From positions 1-60,573 of the forward strand of contig JAMDDV010000035.1 of assembly GCA_023488455.1 (NCBI GenBank): a stretch of DNA of 60,573 nt. Direction: 5' to 3'. A program made the position numbers and the translations under genes. Source of the DNA: Actinomycetota bacterium. Lineage in GTDB: Bacteria; Actinomycetota; Humimicrobiia; Hakubellales; JAMDDV01. This document shows, piece after piece, positions 45,402-53,486 of this stretch (positions are counted from its first letter, which is position 1; each line of letters begins with the position of its first letter). The notes under the pieces are model-generated. The model saw only the letters and a list, made by a program, of their open reading frames with translations, was not told where the DNA came from and did no database searches.

Positions 45402-46532
45402 TCAATAATTCCTGCATTCAATAGCTGTCTCAAACATTGCCATAATATTTTTAGGTGGTGTATTGGCTTGGATATTATGGATAGAAGCGAATATAAATCC
45501 ACCATTTGGCGCAAAATCCATTATTCTTCTTTTAACCTCATCTTTCACTTGAGCAATATTTCCTTGAAGCAATATTCTTGGATCACACCCTCCGCCCCAA
45601 AAGGATATCTTTTCTCCAAAGATATCCTTAAGCCTTTTTGAATCCATATTTTCAGCATTAACTTGAACAGGATTTAGTATATCTACACCGCAATCTATTA
45701 AATCAGGTATCACCCAGTCAATCGAGCCACAACAATGAAAATATATTTTTGCTTTCGTTTTTGATTTAATAAACTTGATTAGTTCTTGGTGATAAGGTTT
45801 AAGCAATGATTTATAAAGGTTAGGATTGAACATTGGTCCTTGCTGGCTCCCAAGATCATCACCAATTTGAACAGCATCAATATAATCTCCTACTTCAGAA
45901 AGAATTAACCCCCAAAAAGATTTATTCCACCACAACAATTTATCAAAAAGAGCTTCTACAAAATCTTTATTTAGAGCCAAATCTATATAAGCTTGCTCAA
46001 ATCCTCTTAAGAACCATAAATTTTCCCAAAAACCGACAGTAGAGTTAAATAATATTATTGCTTTATCGCAATTAACATATAAATCTAAAATCTCATTTTT
46101 TAAACCTTTAATTCTTCCTTTATCACTTGGATCAGGAAAATCATATTCTTTCAAATCCTCTAATGTAAAATCTTGCATTGCTGGTTTTTTTATATCATAA
46201 AAAAATCCGTTTTTTGGCCTTACCCAAACATTTCCCCATTCATCTCTCCATTCATCTTTTTCTGGTTCAATCTCTAACTTCCAAAAAGATGGTGGCTTAG
46301 GATAAACTCCAACTATATCCACCTCAAACATGTTTAATATTCTTCTATCGGGAAATACAATCTGTTGACAAATCTCCTGGATCTCAGTATCGGGTCCATC
46401 TAAACCTAAAAATTTCTTCAAATTTTTATGAGCATAAGCATGCAAACTGGTGTGAACTCCGCCAAAGTCAATTGGAATTTTATCAGGCTCTTTGTGATCT
46501 AGCGAAAAAAGGATTCTTTCCTTTGACGTCAT
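45402..46532 (-). CDS. URO-D-family protein with methyltransferase-type Zn motif
   Basis: 376 residues, close relative of the protein at 9388 throughout (KERILFSLDHKEPDKIPIDFGG; PVQVNAENMDS; GGFIFASIHNIQ). His266-Cys-Cys268 and Cys316 (GGGCD) fit the HxC...C zinc pattern of MtaA-like enzymes. Unlike cluster 1, no corrinoid protein or MttB homologue lies nearby. It could thus use a corrinoid protein made elsewhere or carry out another reaction. It is co-transcribed with the ABC importer and FGGY kinase. Confidence 0.85.
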   Translation of the reverse strand: MTSKERILFSLDHKEPDKIPIDFGGVHTSLHAYAHKNLKKFLGLDGPDTEIQEICQQIVFPDRRILNMFEVDIVGVYPKPPSFWKLEIEPEKDEWRDEWGNVWVRPKNGFFYDIKKPAMQDFTLEDLKEYDFPDPSDKGRIKGLKNEILDLYVNCDKAIILFNSTVGFWENLWFLRGFEQAYIDLALNKDFVEALFDKLLWWNKSFWGLILSEVGDYIDAVQIGDDLGSQQGPMFNPNLYKSLLKPYHQELIKFIKSKTKAKIYFHCCGSIDWVIPDLIDCGVDILNPVQVNAENMDSKRLKDIFGEKISFWGGGCDPRILLQGNIAQVKDEVKRRIMDFAPNGGFIFASIHNIQANTPPKNIMAMFETAIECRNY

Positions 46533-46540
46533 ATCTTCAG

Positions 46541-47542
46541 TTACATCCTTTCTATGCTAGTATTATTTCTTCTCGCCATTAAAAAATTTATAGCCATTAT
46601 TATGATTATTAGTGAGCCCCAAATTATATCGACCAAAAAAACATTTTTACCAATTGTTAAACCAAAAATATTTAAACCACTGGAAATCATTTGTAAAATT
46701 AGGATAGCTAAGATTAAACCCTGTATTGTTCCAAATCCACCTGCAATGCTTGTTCCACCTAAAATTACAGCCAATATACTCTGCAGCAAATAGGATGAAC
46801 CATAATCAGCTTTTGCAGAATTATATCTAGATATCATTATTACTGCAGCGATTCCACATAATAATCCTGAGAAAACATAATTTTTCAATATAACAATTTT
46901 ATTTTTTATACCCGAAAACATACTAGCAGTAGGATTAGAACCTATCATATATATAGAAAACCCATAACTTGTCTTCATAATTATAAAAACAATAATCACT
47001 GTAATAATAAAAATTATAAAAGGAACCGGTACTTTAAATATCGTAGCATTCCCTATCCATAGAAATTGCTGCGGAAATCCAGTAACTCCCCCCGCAGTCC
47101 CACCTGCGATTCTTAATGATATGCCATGGAAAAAAGTAAGAGTTCCTAAAGTAACTAAAATCGGTGAAACTCCAATTCCACCTATCATAAAGCCATTTAT
47201 TAAACCACAAAGAAGCGATGTCACAATCATTGCAAAAATAGTAACAATGATCCAGATTAAAACACCATTTTGATCCGTCTGCTTTGCCGCAAAATTAACT
47301 AATAATATCGCTCCGACTACCCCAGAGAGACTCGCTGTATTTACAGTCGATAGGTTTATACCGCCCGATATTATTGATAAAAACATTGCTAATGAAAGTA
47401 TTCCAAACTCCGGTATCTGATAAGCCATAGATTGAAAATTTCTAAAACTTAAGAATTTTTCAGGAGTTAAAATAGACATAGCAGTAAAAACAATAGCAAA
47501 AATAACTAAAAGCAATATAATATTAAAATGCTTTCGAACCAT
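46541..47542 (-). CDS. Sugar ABC transporter permease (RbsC-like), second copy
   Basis: 333 residues with eight to ten membrane helices. GGINLSTVNTASLSGVVGAILL and VILGGTSIAGGFGTIQGLILA are RbsC-family signatures. Together with the permease at 47567 it forms the membrane channel of the cluster 2 importer, so the system uses two different RbsC-type subunits, as in autoinducer-2 (Lsr) importers. Confidence 0.94.
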   Translation of the reverse strand: MVRKHFNIILLLVIFAIVFTAMSILTPEKFLSFRNFQSMAYQIPEFGILSLAMFLSIISGGINLSTVNTASLSGVVGAILLVNFAAKQTDQNGVLIWIIVTIFAMIVTSLLCGLINGFMIGGIGVSPILVTLGTLTFFHGISLRIAGGTAGGVTGFPQQFLWIGNATIFKVPVPFIIFIITVIIVFIIMKTSYGFSIYMIGSNPTASMFSGIKNKIVILKNYVFSGLLCGIAAVIMISRYNSAKADYGSSYLLQSILAVILGGTSIAGGFGTIQGLILAILILQMISSGLNIFGLTIGKNVFLVDIIWGSLIIIIMAINFLMARRNNTSIERM

Positions 47543-47566
47543 ATAAACCCCGCATTCTATTATTAA

Positions 47567-48529
47567 TTAATCGAAACTAACTCTTATTCTTTTACTTTCA
47601 ATATATCTTCTCTGAATAGCATCGATACTGATACTTATCATAATTAACAGTCCGATGATAATTTCATGCCAAAATGAAGAAACTCGCGTTAATATTAATC
47701 CCCTATTCATAATAGCTACAAAAAGACTTCCCAAGACAGTTCCAAAAACTGTCCCTGTCCCACCTTGAATACTAGCGCCACCCAAAACTACTGCTGCAAT
47801 AACTGGAAATTCAATTCCCGTAAAAGACCTGGGGTCAACAACTTCCGCAATTGTTATATTTAATACACCAGCAATTCCGGCTATTAACCCTATGTAAATA
47901 TATATAAACATTTGAATTTTAAATATATTGAAACCTATTCTAAATGCAGATTCCTGGCTACCACCTATTGCGTAAATTCCTCTACCCAACGTTGTATATT
48001 TCAATATCAATAATGTAACTATAATAACAACAATATAGAAGTATGCTTGTATTGGTATTCCTAAAATGTATATTCTCCCAAATTCGATAAACCATTCTGG
48101 TAATTCATATATCCAAACTCCTCCAGTTATTAAAAATAAAGAACTTCTAAATATACTCAATGTACCTAAAGTGACTATAATTGTAGGAATCTTCAGTTTC
48201 GATACTAATACACCATTAACTGCGCCTAAAATCATTCCCACAGTAGTCCCAATAAGAAAAGAGGTAAAAATATTACCTCCATATACTGTCATAAATTTAC
48301 CGGCTATAAACATAGCAACTGTTGCTATAGCCCCAAAAGAAATATCAACCCCTCCAGAAAGAACGGCAACAAAAACTCCCATTGCAAGAATACCAGGAAT
48401 TGAGATTGTTTTTAAAATATCACTAACATTCTCAAAACTAAAAAATGACCTGTTGAATGAAGTAATAATAATCGTAAAAAAAATAATTACAAATAATATA
48501 TAAATTTCTTTATTTTTTAATACTTTCAT
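47567..48529 (-). CDS. Sugar ABC transporter permease (RbsC-like), first copy
   Basis: 320 residues, polytopic. GGVDISFGAIATVAMFIAGKFM and VVLGGASIQGGTGTVFGTVLG identify the RbsC family. It follows the ATPase gene after 18 bases and precedes the second permease after 24 bases, all in one minus-strand operon. Substrate not predictable. Confidence 0.94.
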   Translation of the reverse strand: MKVLKNKEIYILFVIIFFTIIITSFNRSFFSFENVSDILKTISIPGILAMGVFVAVLSGGVDISFGAIATVAMFIAGKFMTVYGGNIFTSFLIGTTVGMILGAVNGVLVSKLKIPTIIVTLGTLSIFRSSLFLITGGVWIYELPEWFIEFGRIYILGIPIQAYFYIVVIIVTLLILKYTTLGRGIYAIGGSQESAFRIGFNIFKIQMFIYIYIGLIAGIAGVLNITIAEVVDPRSFTGIEFPVIAAVVLGGASIQGGTGTVFGTVLGSLFVAIMNRGLILTRVSSFWHEIIIGLLIMISISIDAIQRRYIESKRIRVSFD

Positions 48530-48547
48530 ATTTACCCATCTAAATTT

Positions 48548-50041
48548 CTAACCCAATATTGATTTTTCCATGATTTCATCTTTTGTAACTTCTTTAGAAT
48601 CATATTCCGCTACTATTTTCCCTTTTTTCATTATGATTATTCTGTTACAGTTATTCACGACTTCTAATGCTTCGGGTGATATCAAAAGAATTCCAATGCC
48701 CTTCTTAGCCAAATCATGAAGTATCTCAAATATTTCACTTTTCGCGCCCACATCTATCCCCGCTGTAGGATTATCTAATATTAGAACTTTTGGTTTCGTA
48801 GCTAACCATTTAGCAATTGAGACTCTTTGTTGATTTCCACCTGATAAGTTCAATACACTTATTTCCATATAAGGAACTTTGATATTTAACTTCTTGATCC
48901 AATATTCAGTTAATTCTTTCCCTTTTTTAATATTTAATAATCCAAACTTATTTAACAATTTCTGTAAAACTGTAATAATCAAATTTCTGATAACGGATTG
49001 ACTCATAATTAAACTTTCATTTTTCCTATCTTCAGAGATATAAGCAATGCCGTATTTTTTTGCTAAAGCAGGATAACCAATTTTTACTTTTTGATTCTCA
49101 ACATATATCCCCCCCGAGGTTGGCATGTTCAGGCCAAAAAGAGATTTTGCTAATTCAGTTTTTCCAGAACCCAATAATCCAGTTATTCCTAAAATTTCTC
49201 CAGAATGTAATTTAAAACTAATATCTTTATAATTACCTAACTTAGTTAAACCTTTAACCTCTAAAATTAAATTTCCAAATTCCTCGGGAATATACTTTTT
49301 TTCTGAAACTTCTTTGCCGGTAATTAGAGAAATTAATTTTTTGCTATCAATATCGCCCTTTTCGTAAGTACCAATTATGCTACCGTCTCTTATTACCGTA
49401 ATAACATCTGCTATGGTTAATACTTCATCTAGTTTGTGGCTAATAAATAGAATTGATACATTACCACTTTTCATCAAATTCTTTATAATATTAAAAAATG
49501 TTATAACTTCATTCTGTGACAACGCCGATGTTGGCTCATCCATTATTAGTAATTTAGCATCACCACTTATGGCCCTAGCTATTGCTATTACCTGTTGATT
49601 AGCAATTGAGAGATTACCAACAATGGTATTCATATCGATATCAATACCTAACTTATTAATAATTTCCCTTGATTGTTTTTTTACCAATCCCCAATTTACA
49701 ATATGGCGACTTTCTTCAATAATCTGTGGCAGCGAGATATTTTCACTAACAGACAGGTTCTCAAATAATGAAAAATCTTGAAATATAACTGCAACTCCTT
49801 TGCGCATTGCATCTATTGAATGCAAAAAATTTATTGGCTTTCCTTCAATAAGTATTTTCCCTCCCGGATCTGGTTGTAACACCCCGGCAATAATTTTGAT
49901 TAAGGTAGATTTACCCGAACCATTTTCACCAACAAGACCATGTATTGTATTCCTATTAATAACTAAATTCACATTTTTAAGAGCTTTAACCCCGGGAAAA
50001 GTTTTATTTAAATTTTCAACAGTCAATAGCATTTGGTTCAA
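48548..50041 (-). CDS. Sugar ABC transporter ATPase with two ABC domains (RbsA/MglA-like)
   Basis: 497 residues: two fused ABC domains. Domain 1 has Walker A GENGSGKST (38-46) and a degenerate signature LSIANQQ; domain 2 has GLLGSGKTE and the signature LSGGNQQRVSIAKWL with Walker B VLILDNPTAGID. It drives the RbsC-type permeases. It is separated from the binding-protein gene by about 160 bases containing a hairpin, as in cluster 1. Confidence 0.96.
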   Translation of the reverse strand: MNQMLLTVENLNKTFPGVKALKNVNLVINRNTIHGLVGENGSGKSTLIKIIAGVLQPDPGGKILIEGKPINFLHSIDAMRKGVAVIFQDFSLFENLSVSENISLPQIIEESRHIVNWGLVKKQSREIINKLGIDIDMNTIVGNLSIANQQVIAIARAISGDAKLLIMDEPTSALSQNEVITFFNIIKNLMKSGNVSILFISHKLDEVLTIADVITVIRDGSIIGTYEKGDIDSKKLISLITGKEVSEKKYIPEEFGNLILEVKGLTKLGNYKDISFKLHSGEILGITGLLGSGKTELAKSLFGLNMPTSGGIYVENQKVKIGYPALAKKYGIAYISEDRKNESLIMSQSVIRNLIITVLQKLLNKFGLLNIKKGKELTEYWIKKLNIKVPYMEISVLNLSGGNQQRVSIAKWLATKPKVLILDNPTAGIDVGAKSEIFEILHDLAKKGIGILLISPEALEVVNNCNRIIIMKKGKIVAEYDSKEVTKDEIMEKSILG

Positions 50042-50121
50042 AGAACTAGAAACTCCTCAGTAAATAGGAATGAATTGTAAAAATATTTCAAATAGATTTA
50101 AGAAATACTTATTATATTTTT

Positions 50122-50161
50122 GGTCAAGTGGCCGAACTAGATATTAGTTCGCCACTTGACC
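50122..50161 (-). promoter_or_regulatory. Hairpin between binding-protein and ATPase genes of cluster 2
   Basis: Arms GGTCAAGTGGCCGAACTA (50122-50139) and TAGTTCGCCACTTGACC (50145-50161) pair along their length with one bulged base. No U-run follows on the minus strand. It sits just downstream of the binding-protein gene, the same position as the hairpin at 12368, and probably sets the ratio of binding protein to transporter. Confidence 0.75.
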
Positions 50162-50202
50162 TTATTTACTACAGATGCATGTTTTGTTAGAATCTACAAC
50201 CT

Positions 50203-51297
50203 TTAAAAAGGATAATCATCTACGTTCTCTGCAGTAAAGTCCGTATAACTGCCTGGAATTATTACCTTCCCATCTACTCTAATTTTACCAAATCCAGGAA
50301 CCTCCATACCATCAGTAACAGGTTGTCCCTCTAAAGTTAACATAGCCACATATGCTGCAACAATAGAAATACCTTTCGGATCCCATAAAGAAGCAATACT
50401 TAACGAACCATCCTTTAAATACTCTTTGCTCATTGATGGTAATCCTGTACCTACTACTGCTATCTTTCCAGCAAGACCTTTTTCCCTAATTGCTTTTGCT
50501 ATTCCCGGCGGATTTCCAGCTCCTAGACCTATAAAACCCTTCAAATTAGGATATGTCTTTAATAGATCAATAGTTTTACTATATGCTACTTCTAATTTTT
50601 CATCCGTGGGTATTCTCTCAGTAACCAGCTTCAAATTTGGGTACTTAACTTTTGCATACTCTGTACCATAATTAAACCACATAGTGTGATCAGGAGTATC
50701 TATTTGACCTGTCAAAACTGCATATTCTCCAGAGTCCCCCATAAATTGAACAAGGGTATCCCAAATATGTTCTCCAAATTCTTTGTCATCAAGAGATCTA
50801 ACATCCCAGGTTATAGCAGATTCATCCACTGGAGAACTGTATGCCATAGTCAAAATACCGCTATCCATTGCTTTTTTAAGGACAGGAACCATTGAATTTG
50901 GATCTATAGCACATGCCAATATTGCATCTACATTTTTGGCAATAAGGTCCTCTATAATTTTTACCTGTGCACTCGAATCAAAATCAATCGCTCCTATTTG
51001 GTAGGCATTTATTCCAAATTTTTCTGATGCCTCTTTTAAACCTTGTGCGCCTCTATCAAAATATGGCGTAGGCGCAAGTTTAGGCACATCCACTATTACC
51101 CACTCCTTTGAAGCCTTTGTAATGACACCTCCAGTTGTCTCAGTTGTAGTCTCTGAAGCTGGTGCTGCAGTCTCCGTGGCCGGTGCAGCGGTTTCCGTTG
51201 CAACAGTACCAGCAGGTTTACATCCAGCTAAAGAAAACACAAACACCACTGAAACCGAAACAGCCAAGACAACTAGCATTTTTAAATACTTTTTCAT
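50203..51297 (-). CDS. Sugar ABC transporter substrate-binding lipoprotein (RbsB-like)
   Basis: 364 residues. The signal peptide ends in the lipobox LAGC (Cys26). A linker with repeated ATETAAPA units precedes a type 1 binding fold of the RbsB class (FDRGAQGLKEASEKFGI, IIEDLIAKNVDAILACAIDPNSMVPVLKKAMDSGI). The family binds pentoses, hexoses or autoinducer-2. It is the first gene of the seven-gene cluster 2 operon. GGGAGGG lies before its ATG. Confidence 0.94.
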   Translation of the reverse strand: MKKYLKMLVVLAVSVSVVFVFSLAGCKPAGTVATETAAPATETAAPASETTTETTGGVITKASKEWVIVDVPKLAPTPYFDRGAQGLKEASEKFGINAYQIGAIDFDSSAQVKIIEDLIAKNVDAILACAIDPNSMVPVLKKAMDSGILTMAYSSPVDESAITWDVRSLDDKEFGEHIWDTLVQFMGDSGEYAVLTGQIDTPDHTMWFNYGTEYAKVKYPNLKLVTERIPTDEKLEVAYSKTIDLLKTYPNLKGFIGLGAGNPPGIAKAIREKGLAGKIAVVGTGLPSMSKEYLKDGSLSIASLWDPKGISIVAAYVAMLTLEGQPVTDGMEVPGFGKIRVDGKVIIPGSYTDFTAENVDDYPF

Positions 51298-51322
51298 CTA
51301 ATTCCCTCCCTTTGACCAAACA

Positions 51323-51341
51323 TTGTGAATTTGTCTCACAA
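51323..51341. promoter_or_regulatory. Candidate operator upstream of the cluster 2 importer
   Basis: Inverted repeat TTGTGA-N7-TCACAA, lying 26-44 bases before the binding-protein ATG in the divergent region shared with the DeoR-type regulator gene. It is a plausible site for that regulator or for a Crp/Fnr-type protein. Only one copy was seen. Confidence 0.4.
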
Positions 51342-51484
51342 GAACCTGTTAAAGAAGCCTCACCTCCCCTGTATAGTTTTTCGAAATATTTTTCATCGAT
51401 TAATTTCTTTCAATTTAATTAAAATATGGAACAATTATTAATTAATTTATTAATTACATATTTATTAACCAAAGGAACAAAATA

Positions 51485-51513
51485 TTGACATTTATTGTTT
51501 TTAATTGTAAAGT
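51485..51513 (+). promoter_or_regulatory. Promoter of the DeoR-type regulator gene
   Basis: TTGACA at 51485-51490, 17-base spacer, TAAAGT at 51508-51513 (4 of 6 match). The regulator ATG follows at 51571. Confidence 0.45.
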
Positions 51514-51570
51514 AAATAAAAATAAAAGTCAACTAAAAGTACAAAAATAATGTTCTAATACTTTAACTAT

Positions 51571-52359
51571 ATGATAAGAGCAGAAAGACAAGCGAAAATA
51601 TTAAAATTAATAAGAGAAAAAGGCTTTGTTGAGAACAAAGAACTTCAAGAGTTGTTCAAAGTTACTCCTATTACTATTAGAAGGGATTTGAAAGACCTTA
51701 GTGAGCAAAACTTAGTAAGACTTGACCATGGAGGAGCAGCTGACGTAAACGTTGTGGGCTCATCCATTGAGCCTCTATATAGAACAAAAATGTATCTGAA
51801 CGTTGAGAAAAAACATGCAATAGGAACTGCCGCAAGCGAGTTAATAAACGATGGAGAGACTATATTTCTTGACTCTGGAACGACAACCCTGCAAATAGCA
51901 CAGAGCTTGCGGACTAAAAGACTTACAAATCTCACTGTAGTCACCTACGACATTAAAATAGCAGATGAACTATGTACAACAGAAAATATCAATGTTTTAG
52001 TTCTGGGAGGAACATTAAGAAAACATCTATATTCTTTATATGGTCCATACACCGAATATGTTTTAGAAAATTTAAGAGCAAAGAAGGCATTCTTAGGAGT
52101 TGATGGTGCAAGCAAGGAAAACGGCATATCAAATGCAAACGTTGAAGAAGTGCCCATCAAACAATTAATAATCCGCAATAGTGACGAAGTCATTTTAGTA
52201 TCAGATTCCACAAAATTTAACAAAGATACATTTTGTAGAGTCTGCTTATGGGACCCGATTGACTATGTGATAACTGATGACAGTATACCAAAAGACTATT
52301 TAGAATTTTTTGAACTAAAAAATATTAAATACAAAATAGTAAACCTCACTAAAGTCTAA
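51571..52359 (+). CDS. DeoR-family transcriptional regulator
   Basis: 262 residues. The N-terminal helix-turn-helix (RQAKILKLIREKGFVENKELQELF...TIRRDLKDL) and the sugar-phosphate sensing domain (AIGTAASELINDGETIFLDSGTTTLQIA, ADELCTTENINVLVLGGTLR) are typical. It is a probable repressor of the divergent importer operon, released by a phosphosugar made by the FGGY kinase. The BtpA-family gene follows in the same transcript. Counterpart of SgcR in the sgc comparison. Confidence 0.94.
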   Translation: MIRAERQAKILKLIREKGFVENKELQELFKVTPITIRRDLKDLSEQNLVRLDHGGAADVNVVGSSIEPLYRTKMYLNVEKKHAIGTAASELINDGETIFLDSGTTTLQIAQSLRTKRLTNLTVVTYDIKIADELCTTENINVLVLGGTLRKHLYSLYGPYTEYVLENLRAKKAFLGVDGASKENGISNANVEEVPIKQLIIRNSDEVILVSDSTKFNKDTFCRVCLWDPIDYVITDDSIPKDYLEFFELKNIKYKIVNLTKV

Positions 52360-52378
52360 ATTCTAAAAAGGAGACATC

Positions 52379-53197
52379 GTGAAAGAAGAAACTTTCAAAT
52401 CAACTTTTAAGACGAACAAACCCGTAATTGGCATGGTACATTTCAGAGCATTGCCTGGTAGTCCGCTCTATGACAAAGAAGCAGGAATAAAGGGCATACT
52501 GAAATCACTAGAAAATGACTTAGTTGCACTTCAAGAAGGTGGAATTGACGCTGTTATGTTTGGCAATGAAAACGATCGTCCTTACCAGCTAAAGGCTAAT
52601 CCAGCCACCATCGCCGCCATAAGCTATATAATTGGCAAGCTATCACCAGCAATTAGAGTTCCTTTTGGAGTTGATGTATTATGGGATCCTATTGCCACTT
52701 TAGCTGTAGCCAAAGCAACAGGAGCACAATTCGCGAGAGAAATTTTTACTGGTGTCTTCGCTGGTGACCTTGGGCTATGGAACACCGACTGTGGAGAAAC
52801 ATTTAGATTCAGACGTGTTATAGATGCTGACGATATAATCCTGCTTTTCAATATTAATGCGGAATTCTCGACCATACTTGAAACCAGGCCATTAGAGGAG
52901 ACAGCTAAGAGCGTCGTCTTCTCATCGCTGCCGGATATTATTTGTGTATCAGGTGGCATCACAGGCGGAGAGGTTAGTTTACCCACATTGAAAAAAGTAA
53001 AGGAAACTATCCCGGATACAAAAGTAGTCGCTAATACAGGAGTAACCGTAGACAATATAGAACCAATAATAAAAGCAGTTGATGGAGTAGTAGTTGGTAC
53101 AAGCTTAAAGAGAGATGGGATTACCTGGAATGAGGTCGAGAAAGAAAGAGTAATTAATCTAATGGAAAAAGCTAAGAGGGCACGAGGTTCAAACTAA
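52379..53197 (+). CDS. BtpA/SgcQ-family TIM-barrel protein
   Basis: 272 residues. KPVIGMVHFRALPGSPLYDKEAGI at the start and VFGNENDRPY-like VMFGNENDRPYQL identify the BtpA family; VVANTGVTVDNIEPIIKAVDGVVVGTSLK completes a TIM barrel with a phosphate-binding loop. The start is GTG with AAAAAGGAG upstream. BtpA was first linked to photosystem I stability, but SgcQ-type members lie in sugar loci and probably act on a sugar phosphate. The gene directly follows the DeoR regulator, 19 bases away. Confidence 0.92.
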   Translation: MKEETFKSTFKTNKPVIGMVHFRALPGSPLYDKEAGIKGILKSLENDLVALQEGGIDAVMFGNENDRPYQLKANPATIAAISYIIGKLSPAIRVPFGVDVLWDPIATLAVAKATGAQFAREIFTGVFAGDLGLWNTDCGETFRFRRVIDADDIILLFNINAEFSTILETRPLEETAKSVVFSSLPDIICVSGGITGGEVSLPTLKKVKETIPDTKVVANTGVTVDNIEPIIKAVDGVVVGTSLKRDGITWNEVEKERVINLMEKAKRARGSN

Positions 53198-53216
53198 TTC
53201 AAAATCAAAATATAAA

Positions 53217-53276
53217 ATGAATGAGTATCTATTATGCATTGACATTGGCACCACTACTGCTAATCATGGTTTTTGA
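53217..53276 (+). pseudogene. Remnant of a third FGGY/ASKHA kinase gene
   Basis: Twenty-two bases after the BtpA stop, an ATG opens a 19-codon frame reading MNEYLLCIDIGTTTANHGF and then TGA. CIDIGTTT is the phosphate-binding N-terminus of FGGY kinases, in the position expected for the next gene of a sugar operon. Nothing recognisable follows to 53486 in any frame, so most of the gene was deleted. It marks the right border of the AT-rich cluster 2. Confidence 0.6.
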
Positions 53277-53486
53277 GACATAACTCCTACCTTCGCCGTC
53301 CCATCTGACACCTTGAAATCAAAGTTAACACTTTAACGTTTTAGAGTCAAAATAATTAGTCAAAAAAGTACTTAAAAACACATCGTCTGTTGACCTGCAA
53401 GATTTAACAAATATAATTATCTAATTATTTTAAAAGGGTTTCCCATTTTTTGATTTCTGGCATTAACTATAAGGAAAGAGAAGAAA

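Noticed and set aside
53277..53486. Possible continuation of the FGGY kinase remnant
   Set aside because: No kinase-like sequence was found in the three forward frames; a short frame ending in TNIII before a stop is not recognisable.
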